Source: an uncultured Lachnospiraceae bacterium
Lineage (GTDB): Bacteria; Bacillota; Clostridia; Lachnospirales; Lachnospiraceae
DNA length: 64,000 nucleotides
Direction of reading: 5' to 3'
Assembly: GCA_902779575.1 (NCBI GenBank)
Contig: CACZBW010000013.1
Coordinates: forward strand, 41,649-105,648
The translations under genes were made by a program, and so were the position numbers. The notes below the pieces were generated by a model, which was not told the origin of the DNA, did not search any database, and was given only the letters and a program-made list of their open reading frames with translations. Positions 1-9,461 of the stretch are shown in pieces. Within the stretch, counting starts at the first letter, position 1. Every line of letters starts with the position of its first letter.

Positions 1-5
1 CGGGA

Positions 6-1907
6 GTGGGGTTTGAATTTCTTCATGAACTGGATCAGTATCTTTTCGGAAAAGGTGTGCACTATGACATTTTCCGGAAACTTGGCGCGCATCCTTCCAC
101 AATGGACGGGAAGAAGGGAATTCATTTTGCTGTCTGGGCGCCCCATGCCGTGGGAGTCAACCTGATCGGTGAATTCAACGGCTGGGATGAGGAGAGCATT
201 CCGATGGAACGTCTGGATCCCGTAGGTTTCTGGGAAGCATTTCTTCCGGAAGCGAAGGAAGGTCAGATGTACAAGTATCTGATCCATGCGGCGGACGGGC
301 GGAAGCTCTATAAGGCAGACCCCTATGCAAACCAGGCGGAGAAGCGTCCGGGAACTGCGTCTGTAATTGCGGATATCAGTAAAATCCGCTGGACAGACAG
401 CGCCTGGATGAAGAAGCAGGAGACCTTTGTACAGGACAGCGCCCCGATTTCCATCTATGAGTGCCATATCGGCAGCTGGATGCGCCATCCCCACGGCAAC
501 AATGAGGACGGTTTCTACAATTACCGCTATTTCGCCCATTCTGTTACGGACTATCTGAAAAAGATGGGCTATACCCATATCGAACTGATGGGAATCGCGG
601 AGCATCCCTTTGACGGCTCCTGGGGCTACCAGGTGACCGGTTACTTTGCTCCGACCAGCCGTTACGGTACGCCGGAAGATTTTGCCTATATGGTCAACTA
701 CCTGCACCGCCACAACATCGGCGTGATTCTGGACTGGGTGCCGGCTCATTTCCCGCGCGACGCCCACGGACTGGCCGAGTTCGACGGAACGCCCTGCTAT
801 GAATACGCGGATCCGCGCAAGGGAGAGCATCCGGACTGGGGTACCAAGGTATTTGATTTCGGCAAGAGCGAAGTGAAAAACTTCCTGATCGGCAACGCCC
901 TGTTCTGGATCGAACAGTTCCACGTCGACGGTCTGAGAGTCGACGCCGTAGCCTCCATCCTGTATCTGGATTACGGCAGGAGAGACGGCGAGTGGGTGGC
1001 GAACGAGTACGGCGGAAACAAGAACCTCGAGGCCATCGAGTTCTTCAAGCATCTGAATTCCGTGGTCCGCGGCAAGCATCACGGCGTCATGATGATCGCG
1101 GAAGAGTCCACCGCATGGCCGAAGGTTACCGATATTCCCGAGAATGACGGACTTGGCTTCTCCATGAAGTGGAACATGGGCTGGATGCACGACTTCCTGG
1201 AATATATGAAGCTGGATCCCTATTTCCGCAAATTCAACCACAACAAGATGACCTTCGCCATGACCTACGCGTACTCCGAGAAGTACTGCCTGGTTCTGTC
1301 GCATGATGAGGTCGTCCATCTGAAATGCTCGATGCTGAACAAGATGCCGGGCTACTACAGCGATAAATTTGCCAACCTCAAGGCAGCCTATGCCTTCATG
1401 TTCGGCCATCCGGGCAAGAAGCTGCTCTTTATGGGACAGGAGTTCGCGCAGGAGAGAGAGTGGTCGGAGGACCGCGAGCTTGACTGGTTCCTGCTGGATC
1501 AGCCGGAACACAGGCAGATGCAGGACTTCACGGCAGAGCTGCTCCAGCTGTATAAGAGCACGCCGGCCCTGTATGACGCCGACTGCGTCCCGGCAGGCTT
1601 TGAATGGATCAACGCGGACGACGCGGACCGGAGCATCTACAGCTTCCTGCGCCACAGCGCGGACGGCAAGAGCAATCTGCTCTTTGTGATCAACTTTACC
1701 CCGATGGCCAGACCGGATTACCGGGTAGGCTGCGTGAAGAAGGGAACCTACCGCCTGGTTCTGGACGGCGACGAGGAGCGCTTCGGAGGCGCCGGAACCG
1801 CGCATCCGGAATCCTACAAGGCAGTAGAGTCCGAGTGCGACGGCAAGCCCTATTCCTTCGCTTATGATCTGCCGCCCTACGGCGTGGCAGTATTCCGCTA
1901 CAGATAA
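6..1907 (+). CDS. glgB: 1,4-alpha-glucan branching enzyme (start may lie outside window)
   Basis: GH13 glycogen branching enzyme, which cuts an alpha-1,4 glucan chain and rejoins it through an alpha-1,6 bond in the cytosol. A CBM48-like N-terminal region (about residues 40-130, with VWAPHA and GEFNGWD) precedes the catalytic barrel. Visible family residues are nucleophile Asp313 in GLRVDAV, acid/base Glu366 in MIAEEST, and His433-Asp434 in LSHDEVVH. The frame is open to the left edge. The first possible start is the GTG at base 6, but the short N-terminus means the real start may lie upstream of the window. No other glycogen gene is visible. A 50-bp gap to the next gene suggests cotranscription. 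Confidence 0.95.
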   Translation: MGFEFLHELDQYLFGKGVHYDIFRKLGAHPSTMDGKKGIHFAVWAPHAVGVNLIGEFNGWDEESIPMERLDPVGFWEAFLPEAKEGQMYKYLIHAADGRKLYKADPYANQAEKRPGTASVIADISKIRWTDSAWMKKQETFVQDSAPISIYECHIGSWMRHPHGNNEDGFYNYRYFAHSVTDYLKKMGYTHIELMGIAEHPFDGSWGYQVTGYFAPTSRYGTPEDFAYMVNYLHRHNIGVILDWVPAHFPRDAHGLAEFDGTPCYEYADPRKGEHPDWGTKVFDFGKSEVKNFLIGNALFWIEQFHVDGLRVDAVASILYLDYGRRDGEWVANEYGGNKNLEAIEFFKHLNSVVRGKHHGVMMIAEESTAWPKVTDIPENDGLGFSMKWNMGWMHDFLEYMKLDPYFRKFNHNKMTFAMTYAYSEKYCLVLSHDEVVHLKCSMLNKMPGYYSDKFANLKAAYAFMFGHPGKKLLFMGQEFAQEREWSEDRELDWFLLDQPEHRQMQDFTAELLQLYKSTPALYDADCVPAGFEWINADDADRSIYSFLRHSADGKSNLLFVINFTPMARPDYRVGCVKKGTYRLVLDGDEERFGGAGTAHPESYKAVESECDGKPYSFAYDLPPYGVAVFRYR

Positions 1908-1957
1908 GGTGCGGCAGCTGTTTCCGATTGCAGGCATAGAAAGGGGCCTCGGGGATC

Positions 1958-4012
1958 ATGAAGTCCAAACCAGGGGTTAAGTACAGCGGAAATCTGAAAA
2001 AGCACTGGAGCTGGTCGCTGGGCCTGTCTTTTACACTGTTCCTTCTGGCTGCCGCGGTGTTCTGGATCGATCATAAAGCCGGTTTTGTGGTACTTGCGTT
2101 TACGGTCGTTTATCTTGGCATTGTCCTTGTGCTCTATCTGCGTTTCAGATCCCGGATTTTAAACTCTCTTCTGGAGTTTGCAAGCAGCTATGAGCAGACG
2201 GAGGGAGAGATGCTGAGGCAGATCGAGATCCCGGTTACCATGGTGGACATGGAGGGCCGGGTAATCTGGATGAACGAAGCTTTCAGCACACTGACGGAGC
2301 GGCCGGAGAAGTTCAGCAGGAATATCAATGTCATTTTCCCGGAGCTGGCAGCCGAGCTGCTGCCTGTGTCCGGGCCGGATAAAGACATCCAGCTGCTTTA
2401 TAAAGAGCGCGACTATGTGGCGCGGATCCAGCGCGTGAGCCTGACGAATCTGATTCAGGAGACGGAACTTCTGGAGGAAGTGGTATCCGACGCCGGCAGC
2501 TTTTTCTATATGATCTATCTGATCGACGAGACGGAGCTGAATCAGCTGCGGCAGGAGAACCACGACCAGAAAAACGCCGTCGCCCTGGCCTATATCGACA
2601 ACTACGAGGAGGCCCTGGACGGAATTGACGAGGTACATTCCTCGCTGATGAATGTGCTTGTGGACAGAGAGATCAACAAGTATTTTTCCACTTTCGACTG
2701 TCTTGCCAGAAAACTGGAAAAGGATAAATACCTGATCGTTATGAATCAGAAGAGCCTGGACAGGCTGACTGATGACCACTTCTCGATTCTGGAAGAGGTA
2801 AAAACGGTCAATATCGGCAATGACGTCGGCATGACCATCAGCATCGGCGTGGGCATGGGCGGAAGCTATCAGCAGAATCACGATTTCGCCCGCTCCGCGA
2901 TTGAAATGGCGCTCGGGCGCGGCGGGGACCAGGCGGTTGTCAACCGTGAGTCCCAGATGACCTTCTACGGAGGGAAATCCCAGAGAAATGAGAAAAATAC
3001 GCGGGTCAAAGCCCGGGTAAAAGCGCAGGCCATGCGCGAGATCATGGAGTCCAAGGAGCGCGTGCTGACCATGGGACACCAGATCACGGACATGGATTCC
3101 CTGGGCGCGGCGGTCGGAATCTTCCGGGCGGCGAAGACCCTTGGAAAACCGGCCTATATCGTCATCGGAGAGAATACCGGCTCTGTTGACTGGTGGATCG
3201 ACGCCCTCCGGTCCAGCAAGGAGTACGAAGAGGATATCTTCATCAGCCATGAGCAGGCGATTGAGATGACCAACATGAATACGGCGGTTGTCGTGGTCGA
3301 TACAGCCCGCACCACGATGGTGGAATGCGGGGAGATCCTCTCCATGACGAATACCGTCGTTGTCCTGGACCATCACCGCCAGACGACGGAGCAGATTACG
3401 GGAGCAGCCCTCAGCTATATCGAGCCGTCGGCGTCCTCCGCCTGCGAGATGGTAGCGGAAGTCCTCCAGTATTTCGAGGAGGACGTGCGGCTCAGGGGAC
3501 TGGAAGCGGACTGCATGTACGCAGGCATTATCATTGACACTAATAATTTCGTAGCCAAGACCGGAGCCAGGACCTTTGAGGCCGCTGCCTACCTGAGGCG
3601 CGCCGGGGCGGACGCAACGCGGGTGCGCAAAGCGCTCAGGGATGATATGGACAGCTATAAGGCCCGGGCGGAGGCTGTCCGGCACGCGGAAGCCTTCATG
3701 GGCTGCTATATGATTTCCATCCTGCCGGCAGGCAATCTGGCGACGCCCAATGTAACCGCGGCCCAGGCCGCTAATGAGCTCCTGAATATCAACGGCGTCA
3801 AAGCGTCCTTTGTCGTGACGGAGTATGACAGCAGGGTCTTCATCAGCGCGCGTGCAATCGATGAAGTGAATGTGCAGCTGGTCATGGAACACCTTGGAGG
3901 CGGCGGCCATATGACGATCGCAGGCGCGCAGCTGACGGGCGTGAGCTGTGAGGAGGCGGTGGAGGAGATCCGCCGGACCCTGACGCAGATGACGGAGGCA
4001 GGGGAGATCTGA
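1958..4012 (+). CDS. gdpP: Cyclic-di-AMP phosphodiesterase, DHH/DHHA1 family
   Basis: Membrane-bound GdpP (YybT) hydrolyses c-di-AMP to pApA and so controls potassium and cell-wall homeostasis. Order of parts: two transmembrane helices (about residues 15-65), a PAS-like region (about 85-190), a degenerate GGDEF domain (about 200-340), then the catalytic DHH part. The metal-binding signature is clear: DMDSLGAA near residue 373, VVVVDTA near 445, LDHHR with Asp471, and the DHHA1 motif GGGGHMTIAG near 648. At 684 aa it has the family's normal length. It precedes rplI and dnaB, the conserved Firmicute order, and is followed by a strong hairpin at 4096. Confidence 0.95.
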   Translation: MKSKPGVKYSGNLKKHWSWSLGLSFTLFLLAAAVFWIDHKAGFVVLAFTVVYLGIVLVLYLRFRSRILNSLLEFASSYEQTEGEMLRQIEIPVTMVDMEGRVIWMNEAFSTLTERPEKFSRNINVIFPELAAELLPVSGPDKDIQLLYKERDYVARIQRVSLTNLIQETELLEEVVSDAGSFFYMIYLIDETELNQLRQENHDQKNAVALAYIDNYEEALDGIDEVHSSLMNVLVDREINKYFSTFDCLARKLEKDKYLIVMNQKSLDRLTDDHFSILEEVKTVNIGNDVGMTISIGVGMGGSYQQNHDFARSAIEMALGRGGDQAVVNRESQMTFYGGKSQRNEKNTRVKARVKAQAMREIMESKERVLTMGHQITDMDSLGAAVGIFRAAKTLGKPAYIVIGENTGSVDWWIDALRSSKEYEEDIFISHEQAIEMTNMNTAVVVVDTARTTMVECGEILSMTNTVVVLDHHRQTTEQITGAALSYIEPSASSACEMVAEVLQYFEEDVRLRGLEADCMYAGIIIDTNNFVAKTGARTFEAAAYLRRAGADATRVRKALRDDMDSYKARAEAVRHAEAFMGCYMISILPAGNLATPNVTAAQAANELLNINGVKASFVVTEYDSRVFISARAIDEVNVQLVMEHLGGGGHMTIAGAQLTGVSCEEAVEEIRRTLTQMTEAGEI

Positions 4013-4095
4013 TTTAACATGTAACTGTTCAAAGCGTCGCCCCGCGGGCTGCCGAAATTTGCTGTGGAACGGGGATATGGTTCTGTGTTATGATG

Positions 4096-4123
4096 AACAT
4101 GCCGGTCGCGGGACCGGCATGTT
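4096..4123. terminator. Perfect 12-bp hairpin between gdpP and rplI
   Basis: AACATGCCGGTC (4096-4107) pairs perfectly with 4112-4123 around a 4-base loop. There is no T-run after it, so it is either a weak or factor-dependent terminator for gdpP or a processing/stability hairpin in a gdpP-rplI transcript. The rest of the 282-bp gap (4013-4294) shows no convincing gene. Confidence 0.5.
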
Positions 4124-4294
4124 ATGCTGTATGGGAAAAACAGTTCAGCCGGACACGCACCGTTTTTGCGGCTGCCGGCGTATGACGGACAGGGCAGCTC
4201 TGCTGCAGGGGGCGTGTGGTTCATGCGTGCCGGGCAGAGGGAGTACAGTTCCCTGTATCCGGTCAGAGATATAAAAGAGAGGCAGGAGAGAGTC

Positions 4295-4741
4295 ATGAAA
4301 GTAATTCTTCTGGAAGATGTAAAGAAAGTCGGGAAAAAAGGCGAGATCGTCGAGGCTTCCGACGCTTATGCCCGCAATGTACTGCTGCGCCAGAAACTGG
4401 CGGTGGAAGCGACCGGAAAGGCCCGCAATGACCTGAAGCTTCAGAAGGCCAATGACGAGAAGGTCGCCGCGGAGAATCTGGCAGAGGCGGAAGCGCTTAA
4501 AAAGAAGATCGAGGCTTCCTCTGTCACCTTAAAGGTAAAGACGGGCGAAGGCGGCAGACTGTTCGGTTCGGTTTCCTCCAAGGAGATTTCTGAGGCGATC
4601 CAGCAGCAGATCGGCGTGGAAGTAGACCGCAAGAAGATTGTGGTTGAGAATCCGATCAAGAACGTCGGACAGATGGAAGTGCTGATCAAGCTGCATACGA
4701 AAGTGCGCGCGAACCTGAAGGTGAAGGTTGAGAGCCTGTAA
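4295..4741 (+). CDS. rplI: 50S ribosomal protein L9
   Basis: Ribosomal protein L9, which binds 23S rRNA at the base of the L1 stalk. The 148-aa product begins [20 protein letters not shown], the typical N-terminal RNA-binding domain. A long charged connecting helix (about residues 40-75) and the C-terminal domain ([13 protein letters not shown] onward) follow. The ATG at 4295 has an AGGAGAG ribosome-binding site just upstream; longer in-frame starts would add non-homologous sequence. It lies between gdpP and dnaB, as in other Firmicutes, and ends 39 bp before dnaB, so the two are almost certainly cotranscribed. Confidence 0.97.
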   Translation: MKVILLEDVKKVGKKGEIVEASDAYARNVLLRQKLAVEATGKARNDLKLQKANDEKVAAENLAEAEALKKKIEASSVTLKVKTGEGGRLFGSVSSKEISEAIQQQIGVEVDRKKIVVENPIKNVGQMEVLIKLHTKVRANLKVKVESL

Positions 4742-4780
4742 GAAGGAACTTCCCGAGAACTCCCGGACTGAGGGTTGGAT

Positions 4781-6130
4781 ATGGATGAAAATTTAATCAA
4801 GCGGATCCTGCCGCACAGTCAGGAGGCGGAGAAGTCCGTGATCGGATCGATGATAATCGATCCGGAGGCGATCGCGGTCGCGGCACAGAAACTGACAGCG
4901 GAAGATTTTTACCAGAAGGCCTATGGCCTTCTTTTCAGTGCGATCGTTGACCTGGACGCCTCCGGCAAACCGATTGACACGGTGACGCTCCAGAACCGGC
5001 TCCGTGAGATGGACGCGCCGGAAGAACTGGCCAGCGTGGAGACGCTCTCGGGGCTGATCGACGCGGTTCCGGTCTCAACGAATATCGGCGCCTATGCGGG
5101 GATTGTAGCGGATAAGGCGCAGCTGCGGAGAATGATCCGCACCATGGAGGAGCTGACCAATTCCTGCTATGCGGACAAACAGCAGGCGGAGGAGCTCATG
5201 GCCGAGACGGAAAAGCAGGTCTTCCGGATTCTGCAGCGGTCGCAGGATCGTTCCTTTACGCCGATCGCCGATATCGTCATGAGCGCCCTGAACCGGATTT
5301 CGTCGGCCAGCCTTGCCGGAAGCACCGTGACAGGCCTGGCGAGCGGCTTTCCGGATCTGGATTTTAAGACCAGCGGCTTTCAGAATTCCGACCTGATCCT
5401 GATCGCGGCAAGACCCTCCATGGGGAAAACGGCTTTTGTGCTGAACATAGCGGATCATATGGCGTTTCACGACGGAAAGACCGTAGCGATCTTTTCCCTC
5501 GAGATGTCCAAGGAGCAGCTGGTCAACCGTCTGCTCTCCCAGGAGTCCAATGTCGACGCCATGAAGCTGCGGAACGGAAACCTGTCGGACTCCGAGTGGG
5601 ACAGCCTGGTCGCGGGAGCGGACGTCATCGGCAAGTCAAACCTGATCATAGACGACACGCCCGGCATTTCTCCCGCGGAGCTGCGCAGCAAATGCAGGCG
5701 CTACAAGCTGGAGTACAATCTGGATATCATTCTCATTGACTACCTGCAGCTGATGTCCGGGAGCGGCAGCCGCCGGTCAGATTCCAGGCAGCAGGAGATT
5801 TCGGAGATTTCCAGATCCCTCAAGGAAATCGCCAGGGAACTGCAGATTCCGGTGATCGCGCTCAGCCAGCTCTCCCGCGCGGTGGAGCAGCGGCCCGACC
5901 ACCGGCCGATCCTTTCGGACCTGCGTGAATCCGGCGCGATCGAGCAGGACGCGGACGTCGTCATGTTCCTGTACCGGGAAGACTATTACAATAAAGACAC
6001 CGAGCGCAAGGGGATCGCGGACGTGATCATCGCCAAGCAGAGGAATGGCCCGCTCGGGGATATCGAGCTTGCCTGGCTGCCGGAGTATACCAAATTCGCG
6101 AGCCTGGAGCGGAATTACCAGCAGAGGTAA
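4781..6130 (+). CDS. dnaB: Replicative DNA helicase DnaB
   Basis: Hexameric 5'-3' replicative helicase (called DnaC in Bacillus). The N-terminal primase-interacting domain (about residues 5-110, starting IKRILPHSQEAE) precedes a RecA-like ATPase domain. Walker A is ARPSMGKTAF with Lys216, followed by IFSLEMS and the Walker B region DIILIDYLQLM. The arginine-finger region is SDLRESGAIEQDADVVMFL. The ATG at 4781 is chosen because GAGGG sits six bases upstream; a TTG two codons earlier is less likely. The length of 449 aa is normal. No inteins or loader gene are seen here. Confidence 0.96.
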   Translation: MDENLIKRILPHSQEAEKSVIGSMIIDPEAIAVAAQKLTAEDFYQKAYGLLFSAIVDLDASGKPIDTVTLQNRLREMDAPEELASVETLSGLIDAVPVSTNIGAYAGIVADKAQLRRMIRTMEELTNSCYADKQQAEELMAETEKQVFRILQRSQDRSFTPIADIVMSALNRISSASLAGSTVTGLASGFPDLDFKTSGFQNSDLILIAARPSMGKTAFVLNIADHMAFHDGKTVAIFSLEMSKEQLVNRLLSQESNVDAMKLRNGNLSDSEWDSLVAGADVIGKSNLIIDDTPGISPAELRSKCRRYKLEYNLDIILIDYLQLMSGSGSRRSDSRQQEISEISRSLKEIARELQIPVIALSQLSRAVEQRPDHRPILSDLRESGAIEQDADVVMFLYREDYYNKDTERKGIADVIIAKQRNGPLGDIELAWLPEYTKFASLERNYQQR

Positions 6131-6181
6131 GGAGCAGTAAGGAAAAGCAGGAGCGGAAGGCTGTTTCTGCGGGGAGACAGA

Positions 6182-7546
6182 TTGGCAGACAGAAACTTTA
6201 TCTATATAGCAGAGTGCAGCGACGGCAGCTGGTATACAGGCTGGACGACGGATCTGCAGCGGCGGATCAGGGTACACAACAGCGGCCGCGGCGCCAGATA
6301 TACGAAGTCCCGCAGGCCGGTTAAGCTGATCTACTGGGAGGAGTATCCGACAGAAAAGCAGGCAAGGAGCCGGGAATATGAGATTAAGCAGCTGAGCAGG
6401 CAGGAGAAGGAAAAACTGGTGCGGGCTGCGGCAGGAAAGGGTAAAGAAATGAGTGTGGAACAGTTTTTTGACAAGGTCCTTTCAGTCCGACTGACAGAAG
6501 ACCGCAGGGCGCTGGATATCATCGATCAGACCCTTCTCCCCGGAACGATCCGGAGGATCCGTCTGGAGACGAAGGAGGAGATCTGGGAAGCGATTAAAAA
6601 GCTCAGAGTCCGCGGGGCGCCGGCGATCGGCGTGACGGCGGCGTATGGAATGGCTGTGCTGAGCGAGCAGTTTGAAGAGACGTCTTTTGACACATTTTAT
6701 GAACGCTTCAAAGCCCTGAAGGAATATCTCGCTTCTTCCAGGCCGACGGCAGTCAATCTTTTCTGGGCGCTGAACAGAATGGATGAGACCGCCCTTTCGA
6801 ACCGTGAGAAAGGGGTGGCGAAGGTTAAGGAACTTCTGTATGCGGAGGCGGAAGCGATCCGGGAAGAAGATGTCGCGATCAGCCGGAATATCGGAGAGAT
6901 CGGCTTCGGCCTTTTGAAGAAACTGAAGAAAGACGGGAAGCCGGTGGGCATCATGACCCACTGCAACGCGGGAACCCTGGCGACCGCAAAGTACGGGACC
7001 GCTACGGCGCCCATGTACACCGCTCTGGAACAGGGCTGGGCCGGAACGGACATGCATGTTTACTGCGATGAGACAAGACCCCTGCTGCAGGGCGCGAGGC
7101 TGACGAGCTTTGAGCTGCATTCCGCGGGCATCACGACGACCCTGCAGTGTGACAATATGGCGTCCCAGCTGATGAAATCGGGAAAGATCGATATCATTTT
7201 CGTAGGCTGCGACCGCGTTGCCGCGAACGGGGACGCCGCCAACAAGATCGGAACAAGCGGCCTTGCGATCCTTGCCAGACATTACGGGATTCCTTTCTAC
7301 GTGTGCGCGCCGAGTTCGACGATCGACCTTAAGACAGCGACGGGGGAGCAGATTCCCATCGAGATGAGGGAGCCGGATGAAGTAACGCAGATGTGGTATA
7401 AGGAGCGGATGGCGCCGGAGGGCATCGAAGTGTTCAACCCGGCCTTCGACGTGACCGACCACTCCCTGATCACCGGCATGATCACGGAAAAAGGCCTGTG
7501 CACGGATCCTTACGGAGAAAGCTTCCGGGAAATCGGGCTTTGCTGA
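6182..7546 (+). CDS. mtnA: GIY-YIG nuclease domain fused to MtnA
   Basis: Single open frame joining two usually separate proteins. Residues 1-80 form a small GIY-YIG endonuclease domain of the YhbQ/UPF0213 type (FIYIAECSDGSWYTG, then RARYTKSRRP-like sequence). Residues 90-454 are S-methyl-5-thioribose-1-phosphate isomerase, which converts MTR-1-P to MTRu-1-P in methionine salvage. MtnA signatures are RGAPAIG, THCNAGTLAT (catalytic Cys) and GCDRVAANGDAANKIGT (catalytic Asp). The first start is a TTG at 6182. An internal ATG at 6449 has AGGAAAGG upstream and sits exactly where MtnA normally begins, so a free MtnA may also be made. No other salvage genes are nearby. It starts 51 bp after dnaB. 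Confidence 0.88.
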   Translation: MADRNFIYIAECSDGSWYTGWTTDLQRRIRVHNSGRGARYTKSRRPVKLIYWEEYPTEKQARSREYEIKQLSRQEKEKLVRAAAGKGKEMSVEQFFDKVLSVRLTEDRRALDIIDQTLLPGTIRRIRLETKEEIWEAIKKLRVRGAPAIGVTAAYGMAVLSEQFEETSFDTFYERFKALKEYLASSRPTAVNLFWALNRMDETALSNREKGVAKVKELLYAEAEAIREEDVAISRNIGEIGFGLLKKLKKDGKPVGIMTHCNAGTLATAKYGTATAPMYTALEQGWAGTDMHVYCDETRPLLQGARLTSFELHSAGITTTLQCDNMASQLMKSGKIDIIFVGCDRVAANGDAANKIGTSGLAILARHYGIPFYVCAPSSTIDLKTATGEQIPIEMREPDEVTQMWYKERMAPEGIEVFNPAFDVTDHSLITGMITEKGLCTDPYGESFREIGLC

Positions 7547-7609
7547 CAGAAGAAAGTCCGCATTTGATGCGTCCGCTTTATTGACGCAATGAAAATGAGA
7601 TGAAAAAAT

Positions 7610-7637
7610 GCCTCTGTCCTCGCAGGAGGACAGAGGC
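7610..7637. terminator. 12-bp hairpin after mtnA
   Basis: A perfect 12-bp stem (7610-7621 with 7626-7637, loop GCAG). The T-run is on the minus-strand side (AAAAAA at 7603-7608), so as an intrinsic terminator it reads best right-to-left. On the + strand it is followed only by a weak T-poor sequence, so termination of mtnA is possible but less certain. Confidence 0.6.
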
Positions 7638-7947
7638 ACTGCTATTTGTGATCAGGAAATCGTTCTGTAAGATATACCGCTTATCGCAGTGCCTGTACGT
7701 TATGGGCCAAAAAGGATGCTGGTGTTTTTCAGATTGATAACGGAACAGGACTCTCTTTGGAAAAATCATCTTTGCAGCAGGTGGTTCTCTGAACGGTGTT
7801 TACGTGGAGACAGCAATAATGTTTCTTCTGCATGGATTCTCCTTACACAGGCCGTATATGATTACAACAGGAAGCAACGACCAAACAGACGCTGTAATCA
7901 ATTCAAGAAATTACGAAAAGATCAGATAAACTAAGGGAGAAAATAAA
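7638..7947. other. Gene-free stretch upstream of small peptide gene
   Basis: About 310 bp with short open frames on both strands but no recognisable protein and no good ribosome-binding site except the one for the next gene (TAAGGGAG at 7932). It probably holds the promoter of the small peptide gene plus decayed sequence. The base composition is more AT-rich than the flanking core genes. Confidence 0.4.
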
Positions 7948-8175
7948 ATGTCAGTAAAAAAGAAACAGCTGAGTGTTGATGAGATGGAAAAGGTTACGGG
8001 CGGTGCGCGTACATTTGAATCGGTGCCTAATCCCGACGGCAGCGGCTGGCTCAAAGTATACGTGAATGGCGTTCTTGAGGCAACATACGAATATGAAAAT
8101 GAAATGTACCTGGAAGCGCTCATGTGTTCATTATTAAACATGGATGGGTATTCTAAAGGATACAAAGCAGGATGA
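7948..8175 (+). CDS. Small peptide with double-glycine-type leader
   Basis: 75-aa product. Residues 7-19 (QLSVDEMEKVTGG) match the double-glycine leader consensus of class II bacteriocins and related exported peptides: hydrophobic residues at spaced positions and Gly18-Gly19 before the cleavage point. The predicted 56-residue core is acidic and Tyr-rich, has a single Cys, and shows no lanthionine-type Ser/Thr/Cys pattern. TAAGGGAG precedes the ATG by 8 bases and a hairpin terminator follows, so it looks like a monocistronic gene. No peptidase-transporter, maturation enzyme or immunity gene is adjacent. Function unknown; export by a transporter encoded elsewhere is inference. Confidence 0.7.
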   Translation: MSVKKKQLSVDEMEKVTGGARTFESVPNPDGSGWLKVYVNGVLEATYEYENEMYLEALMCSLLNMDGYSKGYKAG

Positions 8176-8255
8176 GTTGGCTGAGGATCTCCGGTAACAG
8201 CCAGCAAGAGGGTTCCGAACAGTTCGGAAGCCAGAACACGAAAATAGATAATACG

Positions 8256-8289
8256 AGAGGGTTTCTATCTATTAGAAACCCTCTTTATT
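8256..8289 (+). terminator. Intrinsic terminator of the small peptide gene
   Basis: A perfect 12-bp stem AGAGGGTTTCTA (8256-8267) pairs with 8273-8284, loop TCTAT, followed by TTATTATT. It lies 80 bp after the peptide stop codon and before the CPCC gene. Confidence 0.85.
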
Positions 8290-8453
8290 ATTAGGGAGAA
8301 CAGACAGAGGAATTTTCAAGTGGTGAAATTTACGCCTTATCCGTCACAGGAAGAAATCTCTGGAGATAAACTGTCCTGTCTATTATGGTCGTCTTCTGAG
8401 CGACCTTTTTTGCATATATTACTGGTACACTGCATATATGGAGGTGATCAGCA

Positions 8454-9461
8454 ATGAGGAACGAAGATAAGATTAATGAACTGAAAGCATTGGGTAAGAC
8501 TCCGGATATGGAAGATGTTTTCGATACTCTTGAGAAAATCGGCGACCTCAAGGTGAATTACGACGAGATCCTGAGGGATGCGACGGATAAGTGGAAGGTT
8601 GGAGGACCATCTATTTTCGACATCGCCATTTCTGAATATCTGGAAACCGGAAATTATAATGAAGTGGCAGCTGTTCTAACATTCTTAACGAGGGAAGACA
8701 AGGTGGCCTGTGGAGCTTTCGAAAGACGGTCGAAGAATGGTGAGATCAGGAAAGTGATTGACCGCATGATCCAGCTTCTTCAGAGTGACGAAAGCGCAGC
8801 TGCCCAGGAGTGGATAACGGTTAAAGGTCAGATTTGCCCCGTGTGCGGAAAATATACTTTCATTGAAGACGACAACTTTGAAATCTGCCCTGTATGCGGC
8901 TGGGAAGATGATGGCATCCAGAGGGATGATCCGGATTATGCAGGCGGAGCAAATCACCTGAGCCTGAACCAATACCGTGAAGAGTATAAGCGCAGAATGG
9001 AAAATCATTGTGGAAATAGAGAAGGGGCCATGATTCAGCTCAAGAAGATGGTCAAAGATCCACCGACCGATGTTCGCGCGTATTATGACATTGCTGAAAC
9101 ATCAGGTGCTTTCGAAGAAAGCTATAAATACTTTAAGGACAAGGAATTTTCAGATTTTGTCATGGAAACACTCAGAGAAGATTTCAAGGATCCTGAAATC
9201 GTGGACATTATAAAGGGAGAGCTTAAGAGATCAGAAGAGGAACTGAAACACAGCAAGCAGATGCGAGACTTGCTGAAGGATTACGAGGCACACGAAGAAG
9301 AGATTGGTTTTGACCTTAATGCGGTAAAGAAAACACTGGACCCTGCAGTCATCCACACGGCGGTATTGCGGGTTATGACAGAGCAGGGCGTTCCCGGATG
9401 GGCGAAGCGATTTTATATAAAAGGAAAACTGATGGAACTGGTAAAAATGTACTGCAGATGA
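8454..9461 (+). CDS. CPCC-type cysteine-rich domain protein
   Basis: 335-aa cytosolic protein with an excellent start (GGAGGTGATC six bases before the ATG at 8454). The middle carries a CPCC-family zinc-ribbon-like domain: Cys128-Pro-Val-Cys131 and Cys145-Pro-Val-Cys148, followed by WEDDGIQRDDPDYAGGAN and SLNQYREEY, typical of that family. The N-terminal 110 residues and C-terminal 150 residues are helical and charged, and I do not recognise them; the C-terminus is predicted coiled coil (about 245-285). CPCC proteins have no established function. It sits in an accessory islet between the leader peptide and a stalk-domain protein. Confidence 0.8.
   Translation: MRNEDKINELKALGKTPDMEDVFDTLEKIGDLKVNYDEILRDATDKWKVGGPSIFDIAISEYLETGNYNEVAAVLTFLTREDKVACGAFERRSKNGEIRKVIDRMIQLLQSDESAAAQEWITVKGQICPVCGKYTFIEDDNFEICPVCGWEDDGIQRDDPDYAGGANHLSLNQYREEYKRRMENHCGNREGAMIQLKKMVKDPPTDVRAYYDIAETSGAFEESYKYFKDKEFSDFVMETLREDFKDPEIVDIIKGELKRSEEELKHSKQMRDLLKDYEAHEEEIGFDLNAVKKTLDPAVIHTAVLRVMTEQGVPGWAKRFYIKGKLMELVKMYCR

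Noticed and set aside
7689-7934. An 81-codon frame before the leader-peptide gene
   Set aside because: No ribosome-binding site, no family resemblance and a random-like composition.
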